Shown piece after piece: positions 8,976-18,076 of a DNA stretch of 64,000 bases; the first letter of the stretch is position 1; the number at the start of each line of letters is the position of its first letter. The position numbers were made by a program, and so were the translations under genes. The notes beneath the pieces are model-generated. The model worked only from the letters and a program-made list of their open reading frames with translations. It searched no databases and was not told where the DNA came from. The stretch is taken from NCBI GenBank assembly GCA_017631435.1, contig JAGBTG010000027.1, forward strand, positions 22,286 through 86,285, in the 5' to 3' direction. This DNA is from Bacteroidales bacterium. Lineage in GTDB: Bacteria > Bacteroidota > Bacteroidia > Bacteroidales > UBA932.

Positions 8976-10055
8976 TTATTTCACCTGCACCATCTCCACC
9001 GGCTGTGTCTGGCTGGCATCAAGAGGATGCCACTGGTATTTCACTTTGCCAAAGTCTATGGCGCCAAGATCAATGCAACGGATGTTCACATTGTAGGCGG
9101 TGTGGTAGTAGACTTTCCTGTGGGTAAGGTCTATTGAGCTGGTCCACTGGGTTGCGCTTGGGATGTCAGGGAACTTGGTCCCGACATTGGTTTCAAAACC
9201 TAGCGGAACATCAAAGAAGTTCAAAAGATGGAAGGTCTGGAACACTGTAGAAGGAGCATCTGCCAATTGAGGGGCAGTGTTGCGGATGAAAGCTGCCCTG
9301 ATAAAGCGTGAAGGAGGGGTAGCATCGCCTGGGATACCCAAAAGCCCCGAACCGCTTCCAATAGGGTTGACTGTGAACTCGCCCATATTGTGGGCATTGG
9401 CTGTACCGCCGTAGAGGTTCACATAGTTGCTCAAGTTTGTGAGATGCCACTCAAATCCTGGGGCATTGGTTATTACGCCTACCGTATTCTCATAGAAATG
9501 AGGCACTCCGTCTACAATCTCAAGCACCACCTGTCTGCCGTTAGATTCACCAATTCTCCAATGTATCACAGCATTGCCTACCAGTCCTGTTACAATTGCC
9601 TTGCCGTTCAACAGTTCATTCTTCACCTCATCTATTGAAGAGAATTGGGTAAGGATCCACTGGTTGAGCTGCATGTCGGCAACGGTTATGTCGCGCTTTT
9701 GCGGATCAAAACTCTGGTATGAACCGTACTCAGGAAAGAAGAAGAGTCCGCAGGAAAGGCCTGCCTCGTTTATTCCTTCGGCTATGAAATTCTTGTCGGC
9801 AACGGTCAATCCTACCACCCCGTATTTTGCAGTGAAGTACATTCCTTTACCCCCGTCGGGAGTATAAGAGAAAAGCTGTTCTCCCCTTGGGATGATGGTG
9901 TAACCGCTCTCAAGGTATCCTTTTGCCCACTCAATGGTCCTTGCCTGGATGTAGCTTCCATCTTTGGCAGTTAGGGCAATTCCTGTACATGCTCCAGCAG
10001 GCACCGCCATGCTGAAGGCTGCTATTAGTCCCATAAGTAATACTGATTTATTCAT
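8976..10055 (-). CDS. Choloylglycine hydrolase / penicillin V acylase family amidase (C59)
   Basis: A linear-amide C-N hydrolase of the Ntn fold. A signal peptide (about residues 1-22, ending VPAGA) precedes CTGIALTAKDG, so cleavage would expose the catalytic N-terminal Cys. RTIEW carries the conserved Arg, and TNAPGFEWHLTNL is the family's Asn-bearing segment. I chose ATG 10055 (MNKSVLLMG), because the longer frame from 10091 puts charged residues before the signal. Substrate is undecided: bile-salt hydrolase, penicillin V acylase or acyl-homoserine-lactone acylase are possible. The bile-acid symporter homologue at 49.6 kb makes bile salts plausible but does not prove it. Confidence 0.85.
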   Translation of the reverse strand: MNKSVLLMGLIAAFSMAVPAGACTGIALTAKDGSYIQARTIEWAKGYLESGYTIIPRGEQLFSYTPDGGKGMYFTAKYGVVGLTVADKNFIAEGINEAGLSCGLFFFPEYGSYQSFDPQKRDITVADMQLNQWILTQFSSIDEVKNELLNGKAIVTGLVGNAVIHWRIGESNGRQVVLEIVDGVPHFYENTVGVITNAPGFEWHLTNLSNYVNLYGGTANAHNMGEFTVNPIGSGSGLLGIPGDATPPSRFIRAAFIRNTAPQLADAPSTVFQTFHLLNFFDVPLGFETNVGTKFPDIPSATQWTSSIDLTHRKVYYHTAYNVNIRCIDLGAIDFGKVKYQWHPLDASQTQPVEMVQVK

Positions 10056-10120
10056 AACTATTTTTATTGAACATTTACCAATACCTAACACTCTAATGGT
10101 GTTTTTGTTGCAATTTTGAT

Positions 10121-10128
10121 TATCTTTA
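10121..10128 (+). promoter_or_regulatory. Probable -7 box upstream of purB
   Basis: TATCTTTA differs from TAnnTTTG at the last base. It is followed by CACCC, as in the similar box upstream of the aldo/keto reductase (38164). Confidence 0.4.
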
Positions 10129-10155
10129 CACCCAAATTTTTCATTTTAACACACT

Positions 10156-11499
10156 ATGTCAAATAACGCACTAATGGCAGTGTCTCCAATTGACGGCAGA
10201 TACCGCAAACAAGTTGAAGATTTGAGCCTGTACTTTTCTGAGTACGCACTTATCAAATATAGAGTAAGGGTTGAGATTGAGTATTTCATTGCCCTATGTG
10301 AGCTTCCTTTGGAGCAGCTCAAGAGTTTTCCTGCAGAGAAATTTGCAGCTTTGAGAGATATCTACAACAATTTCTCATGCGAGGATGCACAGAGAGTTAA
10401 AGACATTGAGAAGGTTACAAACCACGATGTAAAGGCTGTTGAGTACTTCATAAAGGAGGAGTTCAAGAAACTTGGCATTGAGAAATTCGGAGAGTTCGTT
10501 CACTTTGGACTTACTTCACAGGACATCAACAACACTTCAGTTCCACTAAGCCTTCTTGAGGGCATCAGGGATGCATATATGCCTGCCTTGAACGAGGTAA
10601 TTGAGATCCTTGAGGGCTTTGCAAAAGAGTGGGAGAACGTTTCAATGCTTGCACATACTCACGGCCAGCCTGCTTCCCCTACCCGTTTGGGCAAGGAGAT
10701 TTATGTGTTTGTAGCACGTCTTAAAGAGCAGTTGAGACTTTTGGAGACTGTTCCTTACTCAGCAAAATTCGGTGGAGCAACCGGAAACTTCAATGCACAC
10801 AACTTTGCATATCCGGGCATTGACTGGAACAAGTTTGCAGCTTCATTTGTAGAGGGCAAGCTTGGTCTTAAACGTTCATACCCTACCACCCAGATTGAGC
10901 ATTACGACAATCTTGCAGCACTTTTCCACAACCTTGAGAGAATCAACACAATCCTTATTGACCTTGCAAGGGATATGTGGACATATATTTCTATGGAGTA
11001 CTTCCGCCAGAAAGTTAAAGCAGGCGAGGTTGGTTCTTCTGCTATGCCTCACAAGGTTAACCCTATTGACTTTGAGAACGCAGAGGGCAACTTTGGCATA
11101 GCTAACGCAATCTATGCACACCTTGCTTCAAAACTTCCTGTATCAAGACTCCAGAGAGACCTTACAGACTCTACAGTATTGAGAAACGTAGGTGTTCCAT
11201 TGGCTCATTCAATCATCTCACTAAGATCATTGAAGAAAGGTCTTGGCAAGCTTATCCTCAACGAGGCTGCCCTTGACAGGGACCTTGAGGCTAACTGGGC
11301 AGTGGTTGCAGAGGGTATCCAAACCGTATTGCGCCGCGAGGGTTACCCTAACCCTTACGAGGCTCTGAAAGCCCTTACCCGCGGAAATGCAGGAATCACC
11401 AAGGAGAGCATCCAGGAGTTTGTTAAAGAGTTGAATGTAAGCGACTCGGTAAAACAGGAGATTCTGGTTATCACCCCTCAGAATTATGTAGGAAAATAA
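10156..11499 (+). CDS. purB: Adenylosuccinate lyase
   Basis: It catalyses two steps of purine synthesis: fumarate release from SAICAR and from adenylosuccinate. The superfamily signature SSAMPHKVNP is near residue 294 with the catalytic Ser. HFGLTSQDINNT and AHTHGQPASPT are the other two conserved regions with the catalytic His. The length of 447 aa is normal. Codon choice is strongly biased (GAG over GAA), which suggests high expression. It is monocistronic, with a terminator right after it. Confidence 0.97.
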   Translation: MSNNALMAVSPIDGRYRKQVEDLSLYFSEYALIKYRVRVEIEYFIALCELPLEQLKSFPAEKFAALRDIYNNFSCEDAQRVKDIEKVTNHDVKAVEYFIKEEFKKLGIEKFGEFVHFGLTSQDINNTSVPLSLLEGIRDAYMPALNEVIEILEGFAKEWENVSMLAHTHGQPASPTRLGKEIYVFVARLKEQLRLLETVPYSAKFGGATGNFNAHNFAYPGIDWNKFAASFVEGKLGLKRSYPTTQIEHYDNLAALFHNLERINTILIDLARDMWTYISMEYFRQKVKAGEVGSSAMPHKVNPIDFENAEGNFGIANAIYAHLASKLPVSRLQRDLTDSTVLRNVGVPLAHSIISLRSLKKGLGKLILNEAALDRDLEANWAVVAEGIQTVLRREGYPNPYEALKALTRGNAGITKESIQEFVKELNVSDSVKQEILVITPQNYVGK

Positions 11500-11507
11500 T
11501 ACAGGAG

Positions 11508-11525
11508 TGGCCCTTCAACGGGCCA
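11508..11525 (+). terminator. purB terminator
   Basis: A 6-bp stem TGGCCC/GGGCCA with loop TTCAAC, followed by TTTCTTTTAT. Confidence 0.75.
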
Positions 11526-11546
11526 TTTCTTTTATACGGCAACAAC

Positions 11547-12833
11547 ATGAAGAAGTTCATCACCCTTTGTGCAGCAGCACTCCTGAGCATAGCGGCATTT
11601 GCCCAGCAGCCCAAATATGAAACATATTTTACTCCCGACAGGCTCCGCATAGACCTCACCTTTGCTGGAGATGCTTCATACCAGAAAATCTATCTCGACG
11701 GCCTGGTAAAGGAGTGCGCCTGGAGCGGTTCCAAAACCAATCTCATAGACACCTTCAACTATGGGGAGTACCGCCTTGAGGTGCAGACACTGCAGGGAGA
11801 GGCAATCTACTCTAAGGGGTTCAATACCCTGTTCCAGGAGTGGAGGACCACCGCTGATGCCGTTACAACACCTCAGGCATTCTGCAGTTCGTATACTATC
11901 CCATACCCTAAGGAGGAGGTTGTACTGAAGGTATATGAAAGGGTAAAGGCTACGGGGGTGTACAGTGAAATTTTCTCTGTCGGGATTAACCCTGCCGACA
12001 AACTTATAAGCCATGAGGTGGCAAACAGCTGGAAGGTATCTTCATTGATGCAGAATGGGGATCCTGCCACAAAAGTGGACCTGTGCTTCATTGCAGAGGG
12101 ATATACAGCCCAAGAGATGGAGAAATTCCGTGCAGATGCCCTCCGCTTTACGGAGTATCTCTTTACTATGGCTCCGTACAACAGGCACAAGGAGGATTTC
12201 AACATATGGCTTGTGGAGAGTGTATCTGAAGAGAGCGGTACAGACATCCCCCATGAGGATGTGTGGAAGAAGACCGTTGCAAATTCAAACTTCTACACCT
12301 TCCGCTCAGACCGCTACCTTACAGCACAGAACCAAAAGACAATCTGCCAGATAGCAACCGCTGCACCATACGATGCCCTTTATGTGATTGTGAACAATGA
12401 GAAATATGGCGGCGGCGGAATCTACAACTTCTACGGCTTGAGCGCCAGCAACTGCAAATGGGCAGAAGAGGTCTTTGTGCACGAGTTCGGACACAGTTTT
12501 GCAGGACTTGGAGATGAGTATTATGATTCAAGCACTTCATATGAGGAGTTCTACAATATAAAGATTGAGCCTTGGGAGCCAAACCTTACAACCCTTGTAA
12601 ACTTTGAATCAAAGTGGAAAGATATGCTTCCTTCCGGCACTTCTGTACCTACCCCTCCCCTAAGTGACCCAAAAGACAACGTCTCAATGGGCGTTTTTGA
12701 GGGCGGCGGATATATGGCCAAAGGAATTTACCGTCCGGTTATGGACTGCCGCATGAAGACAAACCAGGCACAGGGTTTCTGTCCTGTATGCCAGAGGGCA
12801 ATTGAGAAAATGATTGGATATTACTGCAAATAG
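11547..12833 (+). CDS. Peptidase M64 (IgA-peptidase-like), secreted
   Basis: A secreted zinc metallopeptidase of 428 aa. A Sec signal (residues 1-19, ending AAFAQQ) is followed by an N-terminal beta-rich domain (about 20-150) and the M64 catalytic domain. The zinc motif is HEFGHSFAGLGDEYY, with ligands H312 and H316, catalytic E313, and the downstream Asp of GLGDEY. Four Cys near the C-terminus (MDCRM, GFCPVCQ, YYCK) probably form disulfides. M64 is named for an IgA protease, but the substrate here is unknown. The next gene starts 11 nt downstream. Confidence 0.9.
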   Translation: MKKFITLCAAALLSIAAFAQQPKYETYFTPDRLRIDLTFAGDASYQKIYLDGLVKECAWSGSKTNLIDTFNYGEYRLEVQTLQGEAIYSKGFNTLFQEWRTTADAVTTPQAFCSSYTIPYPKEEVVLKVYERVKATGVYSEIFSVGINPADKLISHEVANSWKVSSLMQNGDPATKVDLCFIAEGYTAQEMEKFRADALRFTEYLFTMAPYNRHKEDFNIWLVESVSEESGTDIPHEDVWKKTVANSNFYTFRSDRYLTAQNQKTICQIATAAPYDALYVIVNNEKYGGGGIYNFYGLSASNCKWAEEVFVHEFGHSFAGLGDEYYDSSTSYEEFYNIKIEPWEPNLTTLVNFESKWKDMLPSGTSVPTPPLSDPKDNVSMGVFEGGGYMAKGIYRPVMDCRMKTNQAQGFCPVCQRAIEKMIGYYCK

Positions 12834-12844
12834 TATCTGCCAGG

Positions 12845-13621
12845 ATGAAGAATTACAAATATTTCCTTTTTGATCTCGACCGCACACTGTGGGATTTTGA
12901 CAAGAATGCCAAGACCGCACTGTTCAAGCTGGTAGATTCCCAGCGGATTGGAGAGTTGTTTGGAGTAATGGACAAGGAGGAGTTCTTCCAGAAGTATGAG
13001 GTGATCAACCAGGGATTGTGGAGGCAGTATGAAAAGGGGGAAATCCAGAAGGAGGAGCTCCGCTGCAACAGGTTCCTCTTTACCCTGCAGCAAATAAGGG
13101 ATGAGGCACCGGCCGGATCTCTCCCTGCCCACAGCTATTCCCAAGAGCAGATGCTGAGTTTTGCCAGGGCTTTTGGGGAGAAATATCTGGAGTTCATGGC
13201 TATGGAGAGTTCTGTGGTTCCGGGAGCTGAGGAGGTACTCAAGGCTGTGAAGGCAAAAGGGGGCAAGGTTGCCATAATATCCAACGGTTTCAAGAGCGTA
13301 CAGTACAGGAAGATGAACACCACCTGCATACACAAATATGTGGATGCGGTTGTCCTTTCAGAGGAGGTGGGAGTTATGAAACCTTCCCATATAATCTTCC
13401 GCAAGGCTCTGGAGGCCATATGTGGGGAGGAGTACTACAAACAGGCCCCATCCCGTGCCAGGAATGAGGCCATTATGGTTGGTGATGATTTTCCCAATGA
13501 CATTGAAGGAGCCCAGATTTTTGGCATAGACCAGTTCTACTACAACCCATACAGGAGGGAGTGTGACGGCGGCCCGACATATGAGGGACACAACCTTACA
13601 GATCTGCTCAAATATATCTGA
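12845..13621 (+). CDS. yjjG: YjjG-like HAD nucleotidase
   Basis: A cytoplasmic HAD-superfamily phosphatase of 258 aa. Motif I is FDLDRTLWDFD (residues 8-18; nucleophile Asp), motif II is the IISNGF region, and motif IV is GDDFPNDIEGA. FDLDRTLWDF is characteristic of the YjjG group, which removes phosphate from non-canonical or damaged pyrimidine nucleotides. A Cys-rich or charged insertion around 175-195 is not unusual. Its stop is 15 nt from the stop of the convergent divIC/ftsB-like gene. Confidence 0.85.
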   Translation: MKNYKYFLFDLDRTLWDFDKNAKTALFKLVDSQRIGELFGVMDKEEFFQKYEVINQGLWRQYEKGEIQKEELRCNRFLFTLQQIRDEAPAGSLPAHSYSQEQMLSFARAFGEKYLEFMAMESSVVPGAEEVLKAVKAKGGKVAIISNGFKSVQYRKMNTTCIHKYVDAVVLSEEVGVMKPSHIIFRKALEAICGEEYYKQAPSRARNEAIMVGDDFPNDIEGAQIFGIDQFYYNPYRRECDGGPTYEGHNLTDLLKYI

Positions 13622-13636
13622 TTGCAGGCAACAAAA

Positions 13637-13972
13637 CTATTCGTTACAGGGAGTAATGATGAAAACCTCCTCATCTTTCTGGTGGAAAAGGTACTGCTCC
13701 CTGGCAAACTTCTCAAGGCTGTCCTTGTTGGATGTGAGCTCCTTAAGCTTCTCGTCTGTCTGCTGTATGGCTTCCCTGTAATGCACCTTCTGCCTCTCCT
13801 GCTGCTTTACTGTACTGAGGTCATTCATCCACACAAAAATATTGTTGGTATCTATGAACAGAACCCACACCAGAAAGAACACGGATACCACCACATACTT
13901 GTTTCGGACCATTCTCAAAACTTTAGACTCGCCAAAGGCCTTTTTTATTGTGCTGATAACGTTGTTTGCCAT
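13637..13972 (-). CDS. FtsB/DivIC septum formation initiator
   Basis: A 111-aa bitopic membrane protein. A short basic cytoplasmic start is followed by one membrane helix (about residues 27-45) and a periplasmic coiled coil with repeated Gln/Lys/Glu (VKQQERQKVHYREAIQQ). It ends with the conserved FAREQYLF motif of the family. It would act in the divisome with FtsL and FtsQ. A CAAAATTA box at 13991-13998 (TAATTTTG on this strand) is a good -7 element 13-20 nt upstream. Confidence 0.88.
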   Translation of the reverse strand: MANNVISTIKKAFGESKVLRMVRNKYVVVSVFFLVWVLFIDTNNIFVWMNDLSTVKQQERQKVHYREAIQQTDEKLKELTSNKDSLEKFAREQYLFHQKDEEVFIITPCNE

Positions 13973-13990
13973 ATTTTTACTAATTTAGCG

Positions 13991-13998
13991 CAAAATTA
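13991..13998 (-). promoter_or_regulatory. -7 box upstream of the divIC/ftsB-like gene
   Basis: TAATTTTG on the minus strand matches TAnnTTTG exactly and predicts a leader of about 13 nt. Confidence 0.5.
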
Positions 13999-14019
13999 AT
14001 TTAAAAATTCATAAAAATT

Positions 14020-14922
14020 ATGAAACCGGCATTAATTATTTTGGCCGCAGGAATGGGCAGCCGCTACGGTGGATTGAAACAGATGGACGGCGTTGGTCCT
14101 AATGGTGAGACAATTTTGGATTATTCTGTATATGACGCTATAAAAGGTGGATTTGGTAAAGTGGTTTTTGTAGTACGCAAGAACTTCAGACACGATTTTG
14201 AGGAGAAGATTGCAAGCAAGTACAACAGTTTCATTGAGGTAGCATTTGTAGAGCAGGAGCTTGACAAACTTCCATACGGCTTTACCCTTAAACCCGGCCG
14301 TGAGAAACCTTGGGGAACAGCACATGCAATGCTTATGGCTGCCGAGGTTGTAAATGAACCTGCAGCAGTAATCAATGCAGACGATTTCTATGGCAGGGAA
14401 TCGTTCAGGGTACTGGGCGAGTTCCTCAGCAACAATACAGAAAATAAAGGCAAATACTGCATGGTTGGCTTCAACCTCAACAAGACATTGTCTGAGAACG
14501 GAGAGGTTTCAAGGGGAATCTGCACAGTGGATGCAGACAATTACCTTACCACCGTTGAGGAGCACCACAAAATTGCAGAGCAGGACGGCACAATCACCGG
14601 CATTGGCATGAACGGAGCCCGCAGAACCCTTTCACCTGAAGCTTATGCATCAATGAACATGTGGGGCTTTACTCCCGACATCTTCACCCACACAGAAAAA
14701 CTCTTCAAGGAATTCCTCAAGAAGAATGAGAATGAGCCTAAAAAGGAGTTCTATATCCCATTCGTTGTAAATGAGGCCATTGAGAAGAAAGGATGCTCAG
14801 TTAAAGTTCTTTCCACTCCCGACAAATGGTTTGGCGTAACCTTCCAGGAAGACAGACCTTCTGTAGTGGAAAAACTGAAAAAGATGACCGAGGAGGGACT
14901 TTACCCGTCTCCACTGTTCTAA
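14020..14922 (+). CDS. Sugar-phosphate nucleotidyltransferase
   Basis: A 300-aa cytoplasmic NDP-sugar pyrophosphorylase-fold enzyme. The N-terminal LAAGMGSRYGGLKQ is the nucleotide-binding signature, in a variant (SRYGGLKQ instead of TRLRPLT) typical of a subgroup common in Bacteroidetes. INADDFYG is the metal-binding Asp region. The specific sugar and nucleotide cannot be read from sequence. It is followed after 4 nt by a CPBP protease and then a phosphomannose isomerase, so the run may be an operon linked to sugar-phosphate activation. Confidence 0.85.
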   Translation: MKPALIILAAGMGSRYGGLKQMDGVGPNGETILDYSVYDAIKGGFGKVVFVVRKNFRHDFEEKIASKYNSFIEVAFVEQELDKLPYGFTLKPGREKPWGTAHAMLMAAEVVNEPAAVINADDFYGRESFRVLGEFLSNNTENKGKYCMVGFNLNKTLSENGEVSRGICTVDADNYLTTVEEHHKIAEQDGTITGIGMNGARRTLSPEAYASMNMWGFTPDIFTHTEKLFKEFLKKNENEPKKEFYIPFVVNEAIEKKGCSVKVLSTPDKWFGVTFQEDRPSVVEKLKKMTEEGLYPSPLF

Positions 14923-14926
14923 CAAT

Positions 14927-15739
14927 ATGCTTAAAAGACTTTTCAACCATTTACCCAGCCTCAACCAATGCTGGGTAATTGTTTTTTTTCTGATAGTGGT
15001 TGGGGGACTGGGGGTGGGGACACTGCTCACAGCAATCTGCGGATATATGGGGATTGATGCCACATCAATAAACCCGCTCCTCTCCTATGTGCTGCCCATC
15101 ATTCCGGCTCTTCTGTATATCCATTTCTCAGCTCCGGAAACTGGAGACGGCACTTCCATAGGCTTCAGGCCGGGAAAACTGGCATATTATCCCCTTTATG
15201 CAGCGGCAATACTGGCCCTTGGCTTTGTAACGGAGCCATTAAGCAGCCTGTTCCCTATGCCGGAATATATGCTGGAAATATTTGAAAAGATACTCAACAA
15301 CTCCATTTGGGCCTTCATAACCACTGTGGTTGCCGCCCCGATACTGGAGGAATACCTGCTTAGAGGTGTCATTGAAAGGGGTCTTCTCAAGCATACCACA
15401 CCACTGCAGGCCATACTGTGGAGCTCGTTCTTTTTTGCAGTGATTCACCTCAACCCATGGCAAGCCATAGGGGCCTTTACTGCAGGTCTTTTCCTTGGAT
15501 GGATCTACTGGAAAACCCGCTCACTCACCGCCTGCATCTTCATTCATGCCGTAAATAACGGCACTGCCTATTTTATACAACTGCTCAACCCGGAACTTCC
15601 GGCTGGATGCACATACAAAGATTTCCTTGATATGCACATGCCTGGCTGTTACTGGATAGTTTTTGTTATATTTGCATTTTTATTGGCAGCAATTTTGCTA
15701 TACCTTAACAAGAGATTAACAGGCACACTATATGAATAA
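14927..15739 (+). CDS. CPBP-family intramembrane metalloprotease
   Basis: A 270-aa polytopic membrane protein with about seven to eight hydrophobic segments. It has the three CPBP (Abi/CAAX protease) motifs: EEYLLRG (EExxxR), FFAVIHL (FxxxH) and HAVNN (HxxxN). Family members cleave membrane substrates or confer self-immunity to bacteriocins; the role here is unknown. Its end overlaps the phosphomannose isomerase start by 8 nt, implying translational coupling. Confidence 0.88.
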   Translation: MLKRLFNHLPSLNQCWVIVFFLIVVGGLGVGTLLTAICGYMGIDATSINPLLSYVLPIIPALLYIHFSAPETGDGTSIGFRPGKLAYYPLYAAAILALGFVTEPLSSLFPMPEYMLEIFEKILNNSIWAFITTVVAAPILEEYLLRGVIERGLLKHTTPLQAILWSSFFFAVIHLNPWQAIGAFTAGLFLGWIYWKTRSLTACIFIHAVNNGTAYFIQLLNPELPAGCTYKDFLDMHMPGCYWIVFVIFAFLLAAILLYLNKRLTGTLYE

Positions 15740-17030
15740 GCTATATCCATTGAAATTCATTCCCGACGCAAGAGAGAGGATTTGGGGAGGAGATTACCTT
15801 GCAAAGAAACTGGGCAAGCCATTTGATGAGGATTTTGCAGGGAAACCAGTTGGCGAGAGCTGGGAACTTTGGAGCCTTTACGGAGGAAGTTCTGTAGTAC
15901 AGAACGGCTTCCTTGCCGGCAACACCCTGGATGAGCTTATGGAGATATACCTTGGAGACCTTGTAGGCGAAGGCGTTTACAACTGGTACAAAGGGGACTT
16001 CCCCGTGCTTGTAAAAATCCTTGACATAAAGGACAAGATATCTGTTCAGGTACACCCTGGCAATGATATTGCATTTGAGAGGGAGAACTCATACGGCAAA
16101 GCAGAGCTGTGGTATGTAATGGAGGCATCTGAAGATGCTAGACTTTATGTGGGTTTCAACAAGGATGTTACCCCTGTAGAGCTTTACGAGAAATGCAAGG
16201 ACGGTACCGTTAAGGAACTTCTCAACTGCATCCAGCCTAAAAAAGGGGATTGCCTGTACATCCAACCCGGATGTATCCACTCTGCAGAGGGAGAGGTTGT
16301 AATAGCAGAGATCCAGCAAAGTTCAGACATATCATACAGATTGTATGACTGGGGCCGCGAGAACAATCCTGCAACTGCCAGAAGAATAGATCTCGAAGAT
16401 GCAATTGATGTAATAGATTACTCAAAATTTGAGAAGGAGAATTTCTATTTCAGCCAGGTTGGAGGCAATACAACTATTGCAGACACATCAAACTTCATTG
16501 TAAAGACAGTTGAGCTGCAGAAATCCGTTTCAGTGGTACCTTCGTTGCACGGAAGCTTTACAGTATATATGTGCATTGAGGGAGAAGCTGCCCTTAAAAT
16601 GAACGACAATTCAAGTTACATGATATCCAAAGGGGAGACAATCCTTGTTCCTGCTTCAATGGATGACTTCACTCTTGTACCGGTAAACAGCACAGCACTG
16701 CTGCTTGAGATAACAATGCCACAGCTTGCAGAAGAGCCCGACACATATCTCAACTACGACGAGCCTGAAGATGAGGCCCACGGCTCATACAAGGACTCTG
16801 TAAGCGAGATCAGCTGCGACGGGGAGACATTTGAAGATGAGGACGATGATCACCACTGCGGCTGCGGACATGATCACCATCATGATAATTGCAGTTGTGG
16901 AGGGCATCACCATCATCATGAGTGCAGTTGCGGCAGCCACTCACACCAGCACTCACACTGCGGCATGGATGCATTTGAAGAGGACAATGACAATGTGCAC
17001 CCTGCACAGAGATTCATGAAGAGGAACTGA
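15732..17030 (+). CDS. manA: Mannose-6-phosphate isomerase with His/Cys-rich tail
   Basis: It interconverts mannose-6-phosphate and fructose-6-phosphate. The first ~325 residues are a zinc-dependent class I type enzyme: QVHPGNDIAFERE and KAELWYVMEA carry metal ligands, and IQPGCIHSAEGEVVIAEIQQ the rest of the cupin site. The protein is 432 aa, about 100 longer than the compact bacterial form. The extra C-terminal part is acidic and then packed with about 15 His and 7 Cys (CGCGHDHHHD, HHHHHECSCG, SHSHQHSHCG), like the metal-storage tails of HypB or SlyD. It is translationally coupled to the CPBP gene before it and overlaps hslR after it (TGATG). Confidence 0.92.
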   Translation: MNKLYPLKFIPDARERIWGGDYLAKKLGKPFDEDFAGKPVGESWELWSLYGGSSVVQNGFLAGNTLDELMEIYLGDLVGEGVYNWYKGDFPVLVKILDIKDKISVQVHPGNDIAFERENSYGKAELWYVMEASEDARLYVGFNKDVTPVELYEKCKDGTVKELLNCIQPKKGDCLYIQPGCIHSAEGEVVIAEIQQSSDISYRLYDWGRENNPATARRIDLEDAIDVIDYSKFEKENFYFSQVGGNTTIADTSNFIVKTVELQKSVSVVPSLHGSFTVYMCIEGEAALKMNDNSSYMISKGETILVPASMDDFTLVPVNSTALLLEITMPQLAEEPDTYLNYDEPEDEAHGSYKDSVSEISCDGETFEDEDDDHHCGCGHDHHHDNCSCGGHHHHHECSCGSHSHQHSHCGMDAFEEDNDNVHPAQRFMKRN

Positions 17031-17407
17031 TGACACCGGAAGTTAGAATAGACAAATTCCTTTGGGCAATAAGGGTATTCAAGACCCGCTCCGAGGCTGC
17101 TGACGCCTGCAAGACCAACAAGGTTTATGTAAACGGCTCCGAGGCCAAATCATCACGAAATGTAAAAGAGGGCGACATCATTACCGTGCGTAAAGGTGCC
17201 ATCAGATACCAGTACCAGGTGCTTACCCCCATAGACAAACGCCAGGGAGCGGCACTTGTACCGCAGTACGCATTGAACATCACTCCGCAGGAAGAGCTTG
17301 ACAAGCTGAATGCACCAAACGAAACCATCTTCCTAAAACGCGACCGCGGCACAGGAAGACCTACCAAAAAGGAAAGAAGGGATATTGAAAAACTTCTGGG
17401 ATTGTAG
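17030..17407 (+). CDS. hslR: S4-domain RNA-binding protein, Hsp15-like
   Basis: A 125-aa protein whose N-terminal half is an S4 domain (RIDKFLWAIRVFKTRS ... CKTNKVYVNG). Hsp15 binds free 50S subunits carrying nascent chains and helps recycle stalled ribosomes. The basic C-terminus (KRDRGTGRPTKKERRDIEKL) is typical. Its start overlaps the manA stop by one base. The convergent neighbour is pth, so two ribosome-rescue-related genes face each other. Confidence 0.88.
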   Translation: MTPEVRIDKFLWAIRVFKTRSEAADACKTNKVYVNGSEAKSSRNVKEGDIITVRKGAIRYQYQVLTPIDKRQGAALVPQYALNITPQEELDKLNAPNETIFLKRDRGTGRPTKKERRDIEKLLGL

Positions 17408-17439
17408 AAACTGTCGGGAAGATGACAATTACAGTTTCT
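17406..17439. terminator. Bidirectional terminator between hslR and pth
   Basis: A 9-bp stem AGAAACTGT/ACAGTTTCT (17406-17414 and 17431-17439) spans both gene ends. Its left arm overlaps a TGTCGGGA octamer at 17412-17419. Confidence 0.5.
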
Positions 17440-18049
17440 GCTCCGGTTTTGGCTCTGAAGCCGGTTTTGGCTGTGGTGCAGGTTTAGGTTTTGCATTGGC
17501 AACATTCATTGCCCTGTCAACCCCAAGTGTAGCAAAAGCCTTGATTGCCTCAATGGCCTTGTCCTCAATGAACGGAAGTTCCTTCTGCTCATCTGAAGTC
17601 CATTTTCCAAGAACATAATCCACCTGACGTCCTTTGGCAAAGTTGTCGCTGATACCTACGCGCAATCTTGCGTAGTTGCTGTTGCCAAGGCACTCGTCAA
17701 TATTTTTAAGGCCGTTATGTCCACCTGCACTACCCTGTTTGCGCATTCTCTGGGTTCCGAACGGAATTGCAAGATCATCAAGCACAACAAGGAGATTCTC
17801 CTGTTTTATCTTCTCTGCCTGCAACCAGTAGTTCACAGCCTTGCCGCTCAAGTTCATATATGTTGAAGGCTTGAGAAGAATGAGTTTGTGTCCCCTTACA
17901 GACACGGTACAGGTAGAACCATATCTGCCGGAAATAAAAGAAGTGCCGGACGCTTTTGCAAAAGCATCCAGCACTTTGAAACCTATATTGTGACGGGTAT
18001 CTGCGTATTCAGCACCAATGTTGCCCAATCCTGCAATAAGAAAGTTCAT
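17429..18049 (-). CDS. pth: Peptidyl-tRNA hydrolase
   Basis: It releases tRNA from dropped-off peptidyl-tRNA. The 206-aa protein shows the family core: GLGNIGAEYADTRHNIGF with the catalytic His, KPSTYMNLSG, VLDDLAIPFG with the catalytic Asp, and GSAGGHNGLKNI. A Pro/Lys-rich tail of about 20 residues (KPKPAPQPKP) extends past the normal end. It lies 27 nt downstream of rplY on the same strand; rplY-pth pairing is common in this phylum. Confidence 0.95.
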   Translation of the reverse strand: MNFLIAGLGNIGAEYADTRHNIGFKVLDAFAKASGTSFISGRYGSTCTVSVRGHKLILLKPSTYMNLSGKAVNYWLQAEKIKQENLLVVLDDLAIPFGTQRMRKQGSAGGHNGLKNIDECLGNSNYARLRVGISDNFAKGRQVDYVLGKWTSDEQKELPFIEDKAIEAIKAFATLGVDRAMNVANAKPKPAPQPKPASEPKPEQKL

Positions 18050-18076
18050 ACCCGCCCTACAATTATCAGTTATTTA

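Noticed and set aside
16810-17019. Short frames in both directions over the His/Cys tail of ManA
   Set aside because: They are shadows; the tail is in frame with the intact ManA core and ends exactly at the hslR overlap.
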